A stretch of DNA of 64,000 nucleotides. It comes from Planobispora longispora (lineage in GTDB: Bacteria; Actinomycetota; Actinomycetes; Streptosporangiales; Streptosporangiaceae). The stretch's first letter is position 1, and the number at the start of each line of letters is the position of its first letter. Of the stretch, positions 25,649 to 37,047 are shown piece by piece. The translations under genes and the position numbers were made by a program. The notes under the pieces were generated by a model that made no database searches, was not told where the DNA came from, and saw only the letters and a program-made list of their open reading frames with translations. The stretch is from NCBI RefSeq assembly GCF_016863135.1, contig NZ_BOOH01000019.1, positions 1-64,000 on the forward strand. The letters are read 5' to 3'.

Positions 25649-26791
25649 ATGACCATGACACTCGCCGACGCCCGCGTCGTGACCCCCGAGGGTGTGCACG
25701 ACGGCTGGCTGACCATCGAAGACGGCCGCATCACCCACGTCGGCCAGGGAACCGCCCCGGGACCGGGCCGCAGTCTCGGCGGCCGGTACGTCGTGCCGGG
25801 CTTCGTCGACATCCACAACCACGGTGGGGCGGGCGGTTCCTTCCCGACGGGCGACCCGGACGAGGCGAGCCGGATCGCGGCCCTGCACGCCCGGCACGGC
25901 ACCACCACCCTCGTCGCCAGTCTGGTCACCGCCTCCCTCGACAACCTGGCCAGGGCCACCTCCGCCCTCGCCGACCTGTGCGAGGACGGCCTGCTGGCCG
26001 GGATCCACTTCGAGGGCCCCTACATCGCCAAGGCCCGCTGCGGCGCGCACGACCCCGCGCTGCTGCGCGAGCCCTCGGTCCGGGAGTTCCGTGAGCTGCT
26101 GGCGGCGGGCCGTGGTCATGTGCGGATGCTCACCATCGCCTCCGAGCTGCCGGGGGCGCTGGACACCATCCGGGAGGCGGCGGCGAACGGCGTGATCGCC
26201 GCGCTCGGGCACAGCGACGCCGACTACGGGCGGACCATCGCGGGAATCGAGGCAGGCGCCCGCGTCGCGACGCACCTCTACAACGCCATGCCGCAGCTCG
26301 GGCACCGCGACCCCGGCCCGATCGCCGCCCTGCTGGAGGACGAGCGGGTCACGGTCGAGCTGGTCAACGACGGCGTTCACGTGCACCCGGCGATGCTCCG
26401 CCTCGCCTACCGGGCCGCGGGCGCGGGCCGTACGGCGCTCATCACCGACGCGATGGCGGCGGCCGGCGTGGGCGACGGGAGCTACGGCCTCGGCCCGCTG
26501 AAGGTCGACGTGGTGGACGGCGTGGCCCGGCTGGCGGACGGCCCCGGCGCCGGCTCCATCGCGGGCTCCACCCTGACCATGGACGTCGCCTTCCGCCGCG
26601 CCGTCCACGAGCTCGGACTGTCCCTGCCCGAGGCCGCCGAGGTCACCTCCCGCACCCCCGCCCGGGTGCTCGGTCTCTCCGACCAGCTCGGCTCCGTCTC
26701 CGCCGGCAGGCGGGCCGACCTGGTGGTCCTCACCGACGGCCTGGAGGTCGCCGGCGTCATGAGGCACGGCGCCTGGATCACCGAACCCTGA
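25649..26791 (+). CDS. nagA: N-acetylglucosamine/galactosamine-6-phosphate deacetylase
   Basis: A 380-residue amidohydrolase. The metal site VDIHNHGGAGG follows the first strand of the barrel. Downstream are HFEGPYIA (metal Glu), ALGHSDA and THLYNAMPQLGHRDPG (histidine ligands), LVNDGVHVHP, and ITDAMAAAG with the catalytic Asp. NagA removes the acetyl group from the amino-sugar 6-phosphate before deamination. GGAGAGGAGAGG precedes the ATG. Between an AgaS-like isomerase and a PfkB kinase it probably acts on N-acetylgalactosamine 6-phosphate (AgaA role); the sequence alone does not separate the two substrates. Confidence 0.87.
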   Translation: MTMTLADARVVTPEGVHDGWLTIEDGRITHVGQGTAPGPGRSLGGRYVVPGFVDIHNHGGAGGSFPTGDPDEASRIAALHARHGTTTLVASLVTASLDNLARATSALADLCEDGLLAGIHFEGPYIAKARCGAHDPALLREPSVREFRELLAAGRGHVRMLTIASELPGALDTIREAAANGVIAALGHSDADYGRTIAGIEAGARVATHLYNAMPQLGHRDPGPIAALLEDERVTVELVNDGVHVHPAMLRLAYRAAGAGRTALITDAMAAAGVGDGSYGLGPLKVDVVDGVARLADGPGAGSIAGSTLTMDVAFRRAVHELGLSLPEAAEVTSRTPARVLGLSDQLGSVSAGRRADLVVLTDGLEVAGVMRHGAWITEP

Positions 26792-26808
26792 CCGGAGCAC
26801 GAATCTCG

Positions 26809-28002
26809 ATGACCTCCTCACCGTCCGCCCCGCACACCGGGACGATCCTCACCGTCACGCTGAACCTGGCCCTCGACGTCACCTACGTGGCCGACGCCGT
26901 CGACTGGGACGGCGTCAACCGGGTGCGGACGGTGCACCGCAGGGCGGGCGGCAAGGGCGTCAACGTCGCCCGCGTGCTCGCGGCCCTCGGCTGGGACGTC
27001 CTGGTCACCGGCCTGGCGGGCGGCGTCGTCGGCGATGCCGTCCGGGCCGACCTCGCCGCGGCCGCCCTGCCCGCCGCCCTGACCCCCATCACCGGCGAGT
27101 CCCGCACCACCCTCGCCATCACCGACTTCGCCCCCCTCCCCCCGACGTCACCGAACACCGCCCCGGGCCACGCCCTCACCCACCCCACGCCAGGCCAGCC
27201 ACCCGCCCTTCCCGCGCCCGCCGCTGCTTCACCGGGTGGCGACGCGGAGCGAGCCGCGCTGTGCCCTCGGCGGCGGACAGCGCTTTTCAACGAGCCGGGC
27301 CCCGTTGTGTCCGCCGGGGAACTGGACCGGTTCGTCGATGACTTCGAGGCCCGGCTCCGCTCCGGCGGGATCGCGGCCGTGGTGATCTCGGGGAGCATGC
27401 CGCGCGGCGTGCCCGCCGACTTCTACGCGATCCTCGCCCGCCGCGCCCGCGGCCACGGCATCCCGGTGATCGTGGACGCCGACGGGGAGGCGCTCCGGCA
27501 CGCGCCCTCCGGACGGCCCTCGATCGTCAAACCCAACATCGAGGAACTCGCCCGAGCCCTGGCACCGACACCGACGGTCCCGGCATCGGAAACGCCATCG
27601 GCATCGGCATCGGCATCGGCATCGGCATCGGAGGGAAGCTTCCACGGAGCAGGGCCCCCCGGCCCGCGGGAGGCGCTGCTCGGCGCCGAGGCGCTCCGGG
27701 CGGCCGGGGCCGAAGCGGTCGTCGTCTCCCTCGGGGCGGACGGGCTGCTGGCCGTGACACCCGAGGGCGCCTGGCGGGCCGCCATGCCGTACCGGGTCGA
27801 GGGGAACCCCACCGGGGCCGGGGACGCCCTGGTCGCGGGGCTCGCCCTGGGCCTGGTGGAGGGCACGCCCTGGCCGGAGCGGCTGCGCAGAGCAGCGGCC
27901 CTGGGCGCGGCGGCGGTGGCCGCGCCGGTCGCCGGGGACATCGACCGGGATGTGCTCCGGGCGGTCTCCCCGCAGATCCGGATCGAACCGGTGCACCCGT
28001 AG
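26809..28002 (+). CDS. PfkB-family sugar-phosphate kinase (tagatose-6-P/1-phosphofructokinase) with insertions
   Basis: A 397-residue kinase, about 80 longer than the usual 310. The N-terminus TVTLNLALDVTY, RAGGKGVNVARVLAALG (about 46-62), the core ISGSMPRGVPADFYA and the catalytic NPTGAGDALVAG (about 334-345) match LacC/FruK enzymes, which phosphorylate tagatose or fructose phosphate to the bisphosphate split by the next gene product. Two low-complexity inserts break the fold's surface. A Pro/Ala-rich stretch of about 50 residues lies between TLAITD and TALFNEPGP, and a Ser/Ala run is encoded by five tandem GCATCG units at 27601-27630. Both are in frame, so activity may be retained. Confidence 0.82.
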   Translation: MTSSPSAPHTGTILTVTLNLALDVTYVADAVDWDGVNRVRTVHRRAGGKGVNVARVLAALGWDVLVTGLAGGVVGDAVRADLAAAALPAALTPITGESRTTLAITDFAPLPPTSPNTAPGHALTHPTPGQPPALPAPAAASPGGDAERAALCPRRRTALFNEPGPVVSAGELDRFVDDFEARLRSGGIAAVVISGSMPRGVPADFYAILARRARGHGIPVIVDADGEALRHAPSGRPSIVKPNIEELARALAPTPTVPASETPSASASASASASEGSFHGAGPPGPREALLGAEALRAAGAEAVVVSLGADGLLAVTPEGAWRAAMPYRVEGNPTGAGDALVAGLALGLVEGTPWPERLRRAAALGAAAVAAPVAGDIDRDVLRAVSPQIRIEPVHP

Positions 28003-28037
28003 CCCGACCACCCGGTGAACTACACGAAAGGCCCAGC

Positions 28038-28862
28038 ATGCCTGTTGTCGGCATAGGCGACATCGTCCGGGACGCCCCGGCGGGCGTCGGCGCGTTCAAC
28101 GTCATCCAGCTCGAACACGCCGAGGCGATCGTCGCCGGGGCGGAGGCCGCCGGTGCCCCGGTCGTCCTGCAGATCAGCGAGAACTGCGTCCGTTACCACG
28201 GTGCCCTCGCCCCCATCGCCGCCGCCTCGCTCGCCGTGGCCCGGGCCTCCTCGGTCAGCGTGGCCGTCCATCTCGACCACGCCACCGACCGCGCGCTCGT
28301 CGAGGAGGCGGTCGAGCTGGGGATCGGCTCGGTGATGTTCGACGCGTCCGCGCTGCCCGACGAGGAGAACACGGCGCTGACCGCCGAGGTCGCCGCCTGG
28401 TGCCGCCGGCGGGACGTGTGGGTGGAGGCCGAGCTCGGCGAGATCGGCGGGAAGGACGGCGCGCACGCCCCCGGCGCGCGGACCCGCCCGCACGAGGCGG
28501 TCGACTACGTGGCGCGCACGGGCGTCGACGCCCTCGCCGTGGCGGTCGGCAGCTCCCACGCCATGACGACCCGCGACGCCGTGCTCGACCTCGCGCTGAT
28601 CGCCGAACTGCACGCCGCCGTCCCGGTCCCCCTGGTGCTCCACGGCTCCTCCGGAGTGCCGGACGAAACTCTGCGCGCCGCCGTACGGCGCGGCATGAAG
28701 AAGGTCAACGTCGCCACCCACCTGAACAGGGCCTTCACCCGGGCGATCCGCGACCGCCTGGCCGCCGACGAGAAGCTTGTCGATCCCCGTAAGTACATGA
28801 GGGAGGCCCGTACGGCCGTCGCCGCCGAGGTCACCCACCTCCTCGGCGTGCTCGCGGGCTGA
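28038..28862 (+). CDS. class II tagatose/fructose-bisphosphate aldolase (GatY/KbaY type)
   Basis: A 274-residue zinc aldolase with VGAFNVIQLEHAEAIV at the N-terminus, VHLDHATD with a zinc histidine and catalytic Asp, VEAELGEIGGKDG, AVGSSHA and VLHGSSGVPDE with another zinc histidine, and KKVNVATHLNRAF. It splits tagatose 1,6-bisphosphate (or fructose bisphosphate) into triose phosphates, completing the amino-sugar route of the operon. It is the last gene; a 23-bp tandem repeat and strong terminator follow. No PTS or ABC sugar transporter accompanies the operon in this window. Confidence 0.88.
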   Translation: MPVVGIGDIVRDAPAGVGAFNVIQLEHAEAIVAGAEAAGAPVVLQISENCVRYHGALAPIAAASLAVARASSVSVAVHLDHATDRALVEEAVELGIGSVMFDASALPDEENTALTAEVAAWCRRRDVWVEAELGEIGGKDGAHAPGARTRPHEAVDYVARTGVDALAVAVGSSHAMTTRDAVLDLALIAELHAAVPVPLVLHGSSGVPDETLRAAVRRGMKKVNVATHLNRAFTRAIRDRLAADEKLVDPRKYMREARTAVAAEVTHLLGVLAG

Positions 28863-28999
28863 TCGCCGCCCACCGGCGCCGGACCACGCCGTCCCCCTCC
28901 TCGCCGACCCGGCGTCGAGCAGGAAACCGGCGGAGCGACGAGTGAGCCGGGGCGATCCGGCGCTCTGCGCAAGGGCCGCGCGAGCGAGGCAGACGCCGT

Positions 29000-29103
29000 G
29001 ACGCCCCAGCAGAAGAGACCGTGACGCCCCAGGAGAAGACGAAGGGACGCCCCGGGAGAAGACGAAGGGACGCCCCGGGAGAAGACGAAGGGACGCCCGG
29101 CCC
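29000..29103. repeat. 23-bp tandem repeat, about 4.5 units
   Basis: Units beginning GACGCCCC start at 29000, 29023, 29046, 29069 and 29092 (partial). The middle two share GACGCCCCGGGAGAAGACGA and the first is more diverged. Each unit repeats the CGAAGGGACGC block that forms one arm of the adjacent terminator, suggesting the array expanded from that arm. Confidence 0.8.
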
Positions 29104-29124
29104 ACGAGGCCGTGCGTCCCTTCG
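29086..29124. terminator. bidirectional terminator between aldolase and guaB3 genes
   Basis: Arms CGAAGGGACGC (29086-29096) and its perfect complement (29114-29124) enclose an inner CGGCC/GGCCG stem with a five-base loop. It lies between the convergent aldolase and guaB3-like genes and probably ends both. Confidence 0.78.
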
Positions 29125-29155
29125 GCGTTTCCGTCCGGTGGTCCCGGGCGGCGGG

Positions 29156-30274
29156 TCAGGGCTGCTGCGGGGCCACGACGACCTCGACCCGCTGGAACTC
29201 CTTCAGGTCGGAGTAGCCCGCGGTGGCCATCGTGCGGCGCAGCGCGCCCATCAGGTTCATCGAGCCGTCGGCGACCGAGGACGGGCCGTGCAGGATCTGC
29301 TCCAGCGTGCCGACCGTGCCGAACTCGACCCGCTTGCCGCGCGGCAGCTCGGGGTGCTGCGCCTCCGAGCCCCAGTGGAAGCCCCGGCCGGGCGCCTCGG
29401 TCGCGCGGGCCAGCGGCGAGCCGACCATGACCGCGTCGGCGCCGCACGCGATGGCCTTGGCGATGTCGCCGGAGGTGCCCATGCCGCCGTCGGCGATGAC
29501 GTGGACGTACCGGCCGCCGGATTCGTCCATGTAGTCGCGGCGGGCCGCGGCCACGTCGGAGATCGCGGTGGCCATCGGCACCACGACGCCCAGCACGGTG
29601 CGGGTGGTGTGCGAGGCGCCGCCGCCGAAGCCGACGAGCACGCCGGCCGCGCCGGTCCGCATCAGGTGCAGCGCCGCGGTGTAGGTGGCGCAGCCGCCGA
29701 CGATCACCGGGACGTCGAGCTCGTAGATGAACTGCTTGAGGTTCAGCGGCTCGGCCCGGCCGGAGACGTGCTCGGCGGAGACCGTGGTGCCGCGGATCAC
29801 GAAGATGTCCACACCCGCGTCGATGACGGCCTTGTGGTGCTGGACCGTGCGCTGCGGGGACAGGCGGACGGCGGTGGTCACCCCGGCCGCGCGGATCTCC
29901 TCGATGCGGCGGCCGATCAGCTCGTCCTTGATCGGAGCGTTGTAGATCTCCTGCAGGCGCCGGGTCGCCGCCTCACCCTTGAGCCCGGCCACCTCCTCCA
30001 GCAGCGGTTCCGGGTCCTCGTAGCGGGTCCACAGACCCTCGAGGTCCAGTACGGCCAGGCCGCCGAGCCGCCCGACCTCGATCGCGGTCTTCGGGGAGAC
30101 CACGCTGTCCATGGGGCTCACCACGAGCGGCAGGTCGAACCGGTAGGCGTCGATCTGCCAGGCGATCGAGACCTCCTCCGGGTCCCGGGTCCGCCGGGAC
30201 GGGACGATGCCGATCTCGTCGAGCGCGTAGGCCCGGCGGCCGTTCTTGCCGCGGCCGATCTCCACCTGAGTCAT
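29156..30274 (-). CDS. guaB3: GuaB3-family IMP dehydrogenase-related protein
   Basis: A 372-residue TIM-barrel protein of the IMPDH/GMPR superfamily without CBS domains. LPLVVSPMDSVVSP, VIVGGCATYTAALHLMRTGAAGVLVGFGGG, ADGGMGTSGDIAKAIACGADAVMVGSPLA and an extended GuaB3-type N-terminus (EIGRGKNGRRAYALDEIGIVPSRRTRDPEEV) are visible. Actinobacterial GuaB3 proteins sit next to the true IMPDH, as here (67 bp), and their exact reaction is unsettled. GGGAAAG eight bases upstream supports the ATG. In M. tuberculosis the same pair is Rv3410c-Rv3411c. Confidence 0.9.
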   Translation of the reverse strand: MTQVEIGRGKNGRRAYALDEIGIVPSRRTRDPEEVSIAWQIDAYRFDLPLVVSPMDSVVSPKTAIEVGRLGGLAVLDLEGLWTRYEDPEPLLEEVAGLKGEAATRRLQEIYNAPIKDELIGRRIEEIRAAGVTTAVRLSPQRTVQHHKAVIDAGVDIFVIRGTTVSAEHVSGRAEPLNLKQFIYELDVPVIVGGCATYTAALHLMRTGAAGVLVGFGGGASHTTRTVLGVVVPMATAISDVAAARRDYMDESGGRYVHVIADGGMGTSGDIAKAIACGADAVMVGSPLARATEAPGRGFHWGSEAQHPELPRGKRVEFGTVGTLEQILHGPSSVADGSMNLMGALRRTMATAGYSDLKEFQRVEVVVAPQQP

Positions 30275-30341
30275 ATGTCTGTCTTTCCCATTTCATGCGA
30301 GTACGGCTCCCGCCGTCGGGGCGGAAGCCGTACGAGGAAAC

Positions 30342-31847
<1,506 letters not shown>

Positions 31848-31926
31848 CTATGGGTGGGGAGAGGCGCCGGTCCCCGGGGCACAGTTTAGAGCCTGGTGCC
31901 AAACGGACGGATGGCAGGGGAAAGAC

Positions 31927-31966
31927 CCGAGGGACCGAGCGGTCGGTGACCCGCTCGGTCCCTCGG
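31927..31966. promoter_or_regulatory. strong hairpin in the guaB leader/divergent region
   Basis: Sixteen-base-pair perfect arms (31927-31942 and 31951-31966) enclose an eight-base loop. No gene ends nearby, so it is not an ordinary terminator. It lies about 105 bp upstream of guaB and could be an attenuator in its leader RNA or an insulator between the divergent transcripts. Confidence 0.5.
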
Positions 31967-32098
31967 TCACCGGCAACACCAGCGGGACGCCTTCCACCGC
32001 CGAACCCCCCTCCGTGTCCGAACGGCGACGTCACACGCTCACGGTGCCGACGCTGAGTCAAGAGTGCGTCACCATGCGTCGGCATGCAATGGGCAAAG

Positions 32099-32120
32099 GT
32101 GCAATTGCACGAAGTTGCAC
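32099..32120. promoter_or_regulatory. GTGCAATTGCAC palindrome plus TTGCAC half-site
   Basis: A perfect 12-bp palindrome (32099-32110) is followed by a second TTGCAC ten bases on (32115-32120). It lies about 100 bp before the LuxR-type regulator gene. The symmetry suggests an operator, possibly autoregulatory. Confidence 0.45.
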
Positions 32121-32211
32121 CCGGGATCTACCAGTCCGTGCAAGACCCGGACAGGGCAAGCTCTCCGAGTTATCCTCGCGGGAGTCGTGTCACTTCAGGA
32201 GCCCCCCGCCG

Positions 32212-33213
32212 ATGCGTACCGACTCACCTGATCCCCTGGAGGCGCTGGGTCTCACGTCGGCCCAGACCGCCCTGTACAACGCGGTTCTCCGCCTCCACCG
32301 CGCCACCTGCGCCGAACTGGCCGAGGCCACCGACCGCCCGCCCGGGCCGCTGGGCCGCGAGCTGACCACGCTGGTACGGCTCGGCGTGATCGACGAGCAG
32401 GCCGGAGAGTACCTCGCCCGGCATCCCGCCGCCGCCCTGGGCCGTCTGATCGCCGAGCGGCTGGACCACCTCGCCGAGGAGAGCCGCCGGATCGACAGCG
32501 TCCTCGGCTCCATCCGCGGCCTCATCCACCAGTACGACGCCGGCCGCGACTACCAGAACGGGCAGTTCCCGGTCGAGCTGGTCGGCGGGGCCGACGAGCT
32601 CTACGAGAGCGTGATCGGCATGGCGGTCCAGGCTCCGCCGCTGGAGCTGCTCTCGGCCGTGCCCGACCTGCGGACGATGAGCGACTTCACCCACCGCTAC
32701 GCCGACCAGTGGATCTCGACGCACCATCGCGGCCTGCTCTCCTGCCGGACCGTCATCCCGGTGGGCGCGCTGGAGATCCCCGGCATCCGGGACAAGCTCG
32801 TGGAGTTCGAGCAGGCGGGGGCCATGGTCCGGACCCTCCCCTCGGTTCCGAGCTGGTTCCTCGTCGCCGGCTCCGACACCGCGGGCATGCCCGCCCAGTG
32901 GGGCGGGGCCCTGGCCGAGAACGCCTACAACTTCTATCTGGTCCGGGCGGCCGTGGTGGTGGCCGCGCTCCGCACCCTGTTCGAGGAGCTGTGGGCCCGG
33001 GCCGCGCCGCTGCCGTGGTCGCGCTCCGCCGACGCCGCGGTGCGCGTCCTCCGGCTGGCCGCCCAGGGAGTCGGCGACGAGATGATCGCCCGGAAGCTGG
33101 GGATCTCGGTGCGGACGGTCCGCGCCCGCTTCGCCGAGGCGATGGCCGAGCTCGGCGCCCAGTCGCGGTTCCAGGCGGGGGTGGAGGCGGCGCGACGGGG
33201 CTGGCTCGTCTAG
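32212..33213 (+). CDS. LuxR-type helix-turn-helix regulator with TrmB-like N-terminus
   Basis: A 333-residue regulator. The N-terminal 90 residues (ALGLTSAQTALYNAVLRLHRATCAELAEATDRP...) resemble a TrmB/winged-helix domain. The centre (about 110-260) is an unclassified ligand-like region with HRYADQWISTHHRGLLSCRTVIP. The C-terminus VGDEMIARKLGISVRTVRARFAEAM is a LuxR/GerE DNA-binding helix-turn-helix. This build is common in actinomycetes for orphan regulators near secondary-metabolite or stress genes. The start ATG has CAGGAG at eleven bases. Target and signal are unknown. Confidence 0.8.
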   Translation: MRTDSPDPLEALGLTSAQTALYNAVLRLHRATCAELAEATDRPPGPLGRELTTLVRLGVIDEQAGEYLARHPAAALGRLIAERLDHLAEESRRIDSVLGSIRGLIHQYDAGRDYQNGQFPVELVGGADELYESVIGMAVQAPPLELLSAVPDLRTMSDFTHRYADQWISTHHRGLLSCRTVIPVGALEIPGIRDKLVEFEQAGAMVRTLPSVPSWFLVAGSDTAGMPAQWGGALAENAYNFYLVRAAVVVAALRTLFEELWARAAPLPWSRSADAAVRVLRLAAQGVGDEMIARKLGISVRTVRARFAEAMAELGAQSRFQAGVEAARRGWLV

Positions 33214-33214
33214 A

Positions 33215-33297
33215 TCGTGCCCGGCGGATCGGCCCGCGTGGACGGCGGGGTCGTGCCCGGCGGATCGGCCCGCGTGGACGGCGGGGTCGTGCCGGGC
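33215..33297. repeat. 36-bp tandem repeat, 2.3 copies
   Basis: Units start at 33215, 33251 and 33287 (partial), each beginning TCGTGCC(C)GG and containing GATCGGCCCGCGTGGACGG. It begins right after the regulator stop and precedes the DUF5319 gene. It may be a degenerate terminator or replication slippage. Confidence 0.75.
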
Positions 33298-33368
33298 GCC
33301 CCCGTCCGGAGGCCCGTGTTCGCGGGGTTCCCCGTATGCCGCTTGCGTGAAGGCCATAAAGTGGGATC

Positions 33369-33746
33369 GTGCTGGAAGACGTCCCACGCGACCCGTTCGC
33401 GGACGACCCCGACGACCCGGCTGCGGCGCTGGGCGAGCCCGACGATCCCGAGCCCCTGACGCCCGCCGAACGCGACGAGGCCATCACCGACCTCGCCGAC
33501 GTGGAGGTCTTCCGCGCCCTGCTCGAACCCCAGGGCATCTCCGGCCTGGTCCTCGACTGTCCCGAGTGCGGCGAGCGCCACTACTTCGACTGGGACCTGC
33601 TGCGCGGCAACCTCCGCCAGATGATCGAGAACGGCCAGCCGCAGGTTCACGAGCCCGCCTATCAGCCCAACCCCTCGGCCTACGTGAGCTGGGACTACGC
33701 CCAGGGCTACGCGGACGGCGTGATCGACACCGAAGAGCAGCGCTGA
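33369..33746 (+). CDS. DUF5319-family protein (Rv3412-like)
   Basis: A 125-residue acidic cytoplasmic protein of unknown function. The N-terminal 40 residues are Asp/Pro-rich. The core has LDCPECGERHYFDWDLLRGNLRQMIENGQPQVHEPAY, with a CxxC pair suggesting a metal site, then [11 protein letters not shown]. It is conserved across actinobacteria in the same place, between guaB and the SigD-type sigma gene (Rv3412 in M. tuberculosis). Start: GTG 33369. Its 3' end overlaps the convergent anti-sigma-like frame by 40 bp. Confidence 0.85.
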   Translation: MLEDVPRDPFADDPDDPAAALGEPDDPEPLTPAERDEAITDLADVEVFRALLEPQGISGLVLDCPECGERHYFDWDLLRGNLRQMIENGQPQVHEPAYQPNPSAYVSWDYAQGYADGVIDTEEQR

Positions 33747-33937
33747 TCGGAGGGGCCGCACTGGTCGACGTCGTCGATCAGCGCCAGCAGCAGCCTGACG
33801 GCCTCGTCGTTCCCGGCGGCCTCTGAGACGGGCCGCCTGAGCGACAGGGCCTGGATGACGGCCTCGGCCTCGGATACCGCCGGATCCTCCTCCGGCCCGT
33901 ATCTCCGGGCCGGACGTCGCGGGTGGACAGCGGTCAA
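33707..33937 (-). CDS. short RsdA-like putative anti-sigma factor
   Basis: A 76-residue frame starting at TTG 33937, overlapping the sigma-factor stop (TTGA). The segment [16 protein letters not shown]...[17 protein letters not shown] resembles the cytoplasmic sigma-binding end of mycobacterial RsdA (Rv3413c), which sits in the same position behind sigD. RsdA is normally about 300 residues with a membrane helix and an extracytoplasmic domain; none of that remains here. It may be a minimal soluble anti-sigma factor or a truncated remnant. Tail-to-tail overlap of 40 bp with the DUF5319 gene is compatible with truncation. Confidence 0.5.
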   Translation of the reverse strand: MTAVHPRRPARRYGPEEDPAVSEAEAVIQALSLRRPVSEAAGNDEAVRLLLALIDDVDQCGPSDQRCSSVSITPSA

Positions 33938-34602
33938 GCTATCGACTCCAGCTCCGCCATCGCCCGCAGCCGGGCCAGCGCCCTGTGCTGGGCGACGCGA
34001 ACCGCACCTGGTGACATGCCCAGTACATTACCGGTCTCCTCCGCAGACAGACCGGACACCACCCGTAACATCAGCAGCTCACGCTGATTGTCCGGGAGCC
34101 GGGACAGCAGCCGGCGCGCGTGCTCGGCCTCGATGTAGCGGACCACGGTCTCCTCCGGGCCGGGGCCCTCGTCGGGTCCGTCGGGAAGGTCCTGCGTCGG
34201 CACGGCGGAGCGCACGGAGCTGCGCAGCGCGTCGGCCACCTTGTGAGAGGCGATTCCGAAGACGAAGGATGCGAAGGGGCGTCCCATGTCACGGTATCTG
34301 GGCAGCGCGGACAGAACCGCGATGCACACTTCCTGGGCCACGTCGTCGGCAATGTGATATTGACCGGAAACCCGGCCGAGACGAGCACGGCAATAGCGCA
34401 CCACCATCGGTCGCAGCTGCGCGAGCAAGGATTCGATCGCGGTGCGATCCCCCTGAACGGCGAGGCTTGTCAGATCTTTGAGGTCATCCCTGTGGGCTGC
34501 CCCGTCAGATCTCGTCGCAAGCCTTACCCCACTTTTGGCGTCGGCGACGCATCCCTCGGTCACGTTAGGCATGATGCCCGCCCTGATCGGGCGTGTCGTC
34601 AT
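33934..34602 (-). CDS. ECF-type RNA polymerase sigma factor, SigD/ShbA-like
   Basis: A group IV sigma factor of up to 222 residues. Region 2 is [13 protein letters not shown]...[46 protein letters not shown]. Region 4 is [45 protein letters not shown]. Position (guaB, DUF5319, sigma, groEL) matches mycobacterial sigD and the streptomycete shbA, whose product drives the principal sigma gene hrdB. Candidate starts are ATG 34602, ATG 34572 and GTG 34563; none has a clear ribosome binding site, so the N-terminus is uncertain. Confidence 0.85.
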   Translation of the reverse strand: MTTRPIRAGIMPNVTEGCVADAKSGVRLATRSDGAAHRDDLKDLTSLAVQGDRTAIESLLAQLRPMVVRYCRARLGRVSGQYHIADDVAQEVCIAVLSALPRYRDMGRPFASFVFGIASHKVADALRSSVRSAVPTQDLPDGPDEGPGPEETVVRYIEAEHARRLLSRLPDNQRELLMLRVVSGLSAEETGNVLGMSPGAVRVAQHRALARLRAMAELESIA

Positions 34603-34903
34603 AGCGAACGGCTACGGATTGGTCACATTGGGGCGGAGGTAGCGGAGCGTAATCAAATGACGACAGAAGGGCCTTTAATATGCCCTGATATTTCACCCGA
34701 TCGTCATATATGTCGGCTATTTGTGATAACCAAGCGCATGCGGGAGCGCAAATCGGATGACGACGCGCTGCACCCTCTTTTGGTTTACCGCAAAACGCAA
34801 CGGCCCGCCCCTCTTTCGAGGCGCGGGCCGTACGGGTCGATCGACCGGAGCCGCGCGGGTCGGACGGGCGGTGACGCGCGCCCTCCCCGCGGATCCCGGA
34901 AGA
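34603..34903. other. 301-bp intergenic region between sigma gene and groEL
   Basis: No gene is seen. The part near 34690-34740 is unusually A+T-rich (ATTTCACCCGATCGTCATATATGTC-like composition) and is likely the sigma-gene promoter area. The groEL terminator lies at 34800-34831. In M. tuberculosis this interval holds Rv3415c and whiB3; neither is visible here. Confidence 0.6.
34800..34831 (-). terminator. groEL terminator
   Basis: ACGGCCCGC (34800-34808) pairs with its complement at 34823-34831, extended by an inner CCTC/GAGG stem. Read on the minus strand the hairpin is followed by TTGCGTTTTGC, a partial U-run. It lies 73 bp beyond the groEL stop. Confidence 0.75.
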
Positions 34904-36595
<1,692 letters not shown>

Positions 36596-36613
36596 TCATC
36601 TCTGAAGCGTGGA

Positions 36614-36925
36614 TTACTTCTCGATGATGGCGAGCACGTCACGGGCGGAGAGCACGAGGTACTCCTCGCCGCCGTACTTCACCTCGGTGCCGCCGTACTT
36701 GCTGTAGAGGACGACGTCGCCCTCGTTGACGTCGAGAGGGATGCGCTTGGCGCCGCTCTCGTCCCAGTTGCCGGGGCCCACCGCGAGGACCTTGCCCTCC
36801 TGCGGCTTCTCCTTGGCGGTGTCCGGGATGACCAGGCCGGAAGCGGTGGTCTGCTCCGCCTCGAGCGGCTGGACCACGATGCGGTCGCCGAGCGGCTTAA
36901 CGGGAACCTTGGTGGCGGTCGTCAC
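36614..36925 (-). CDS. groES: co-chaperonin GroES
   Basis: A 103-residue co-chaperonin from GTG 36925 with GGGAGG at six bases. [29 protein letters not shown] contains the mobile loop that caps GroEL, and [30 protein letters not shown] is the conserved end. It is the first gene of the groES-groEL operon, with a typical promoter and CIRCE element about 90-150 bp upstream. Confidence 0.97.
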   Translation of the reverse strand: MTTATKVPVKPLGDRIVVQPLEAEQTTASGLVIPDTAKEKPQEGKVLAVGPGNWDESGAKRIPLDVNEGDVVLYSKYGGTEVKYGGEEYLVLSARDVLAIIEK

Positions 36926-37014
36926 GTCGGACCTCCCCTTCAGATTTGAATGATCTAGAAGAGGCGACCAGCGGTCTGCCGTCGCGGGTGTCAGACCTGC
37001 CTCGTCGCATGGAT

Positions 37015-37041
37015 TTGGCACTCTCACCGGGAGAGTGCCAA
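37015..37041. promoter_or_regulatory. CIRCE element (HrcA operator)
   Basis: TTGGCACTC, nine bases, GAGTGCCAA: a near-consensus CIRCE inverted repeat (consensus TTAGCACTC-N9-GAGTGCTAA). It lies just downstream of the -10 box of the groES promoter, so HrcA bound here would block heat-shock transcription until stress. Confidence 0.93.
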
Positions 37042-37047
37042 TACGGA

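Noticed and set aside
24726-28862. Assigning the operon strictly to N-acetylglucosamine use
   Set aside because: The PfkB kinase plus class II aldolase fit the tagatose route better. The SIS and NagA proteins alone do not decide the substrate, so both options are left open.
29000-29103. CRISPR-like array
   Set aside because: The 23-bp units are directly tandem without spacers.
33215-33297. Regulatory direct repeats for the DUF5319 gene
   Set aside because: The units are head-to-tail duplications of the whole 36 bp without a conserved core, more like replication slippage.
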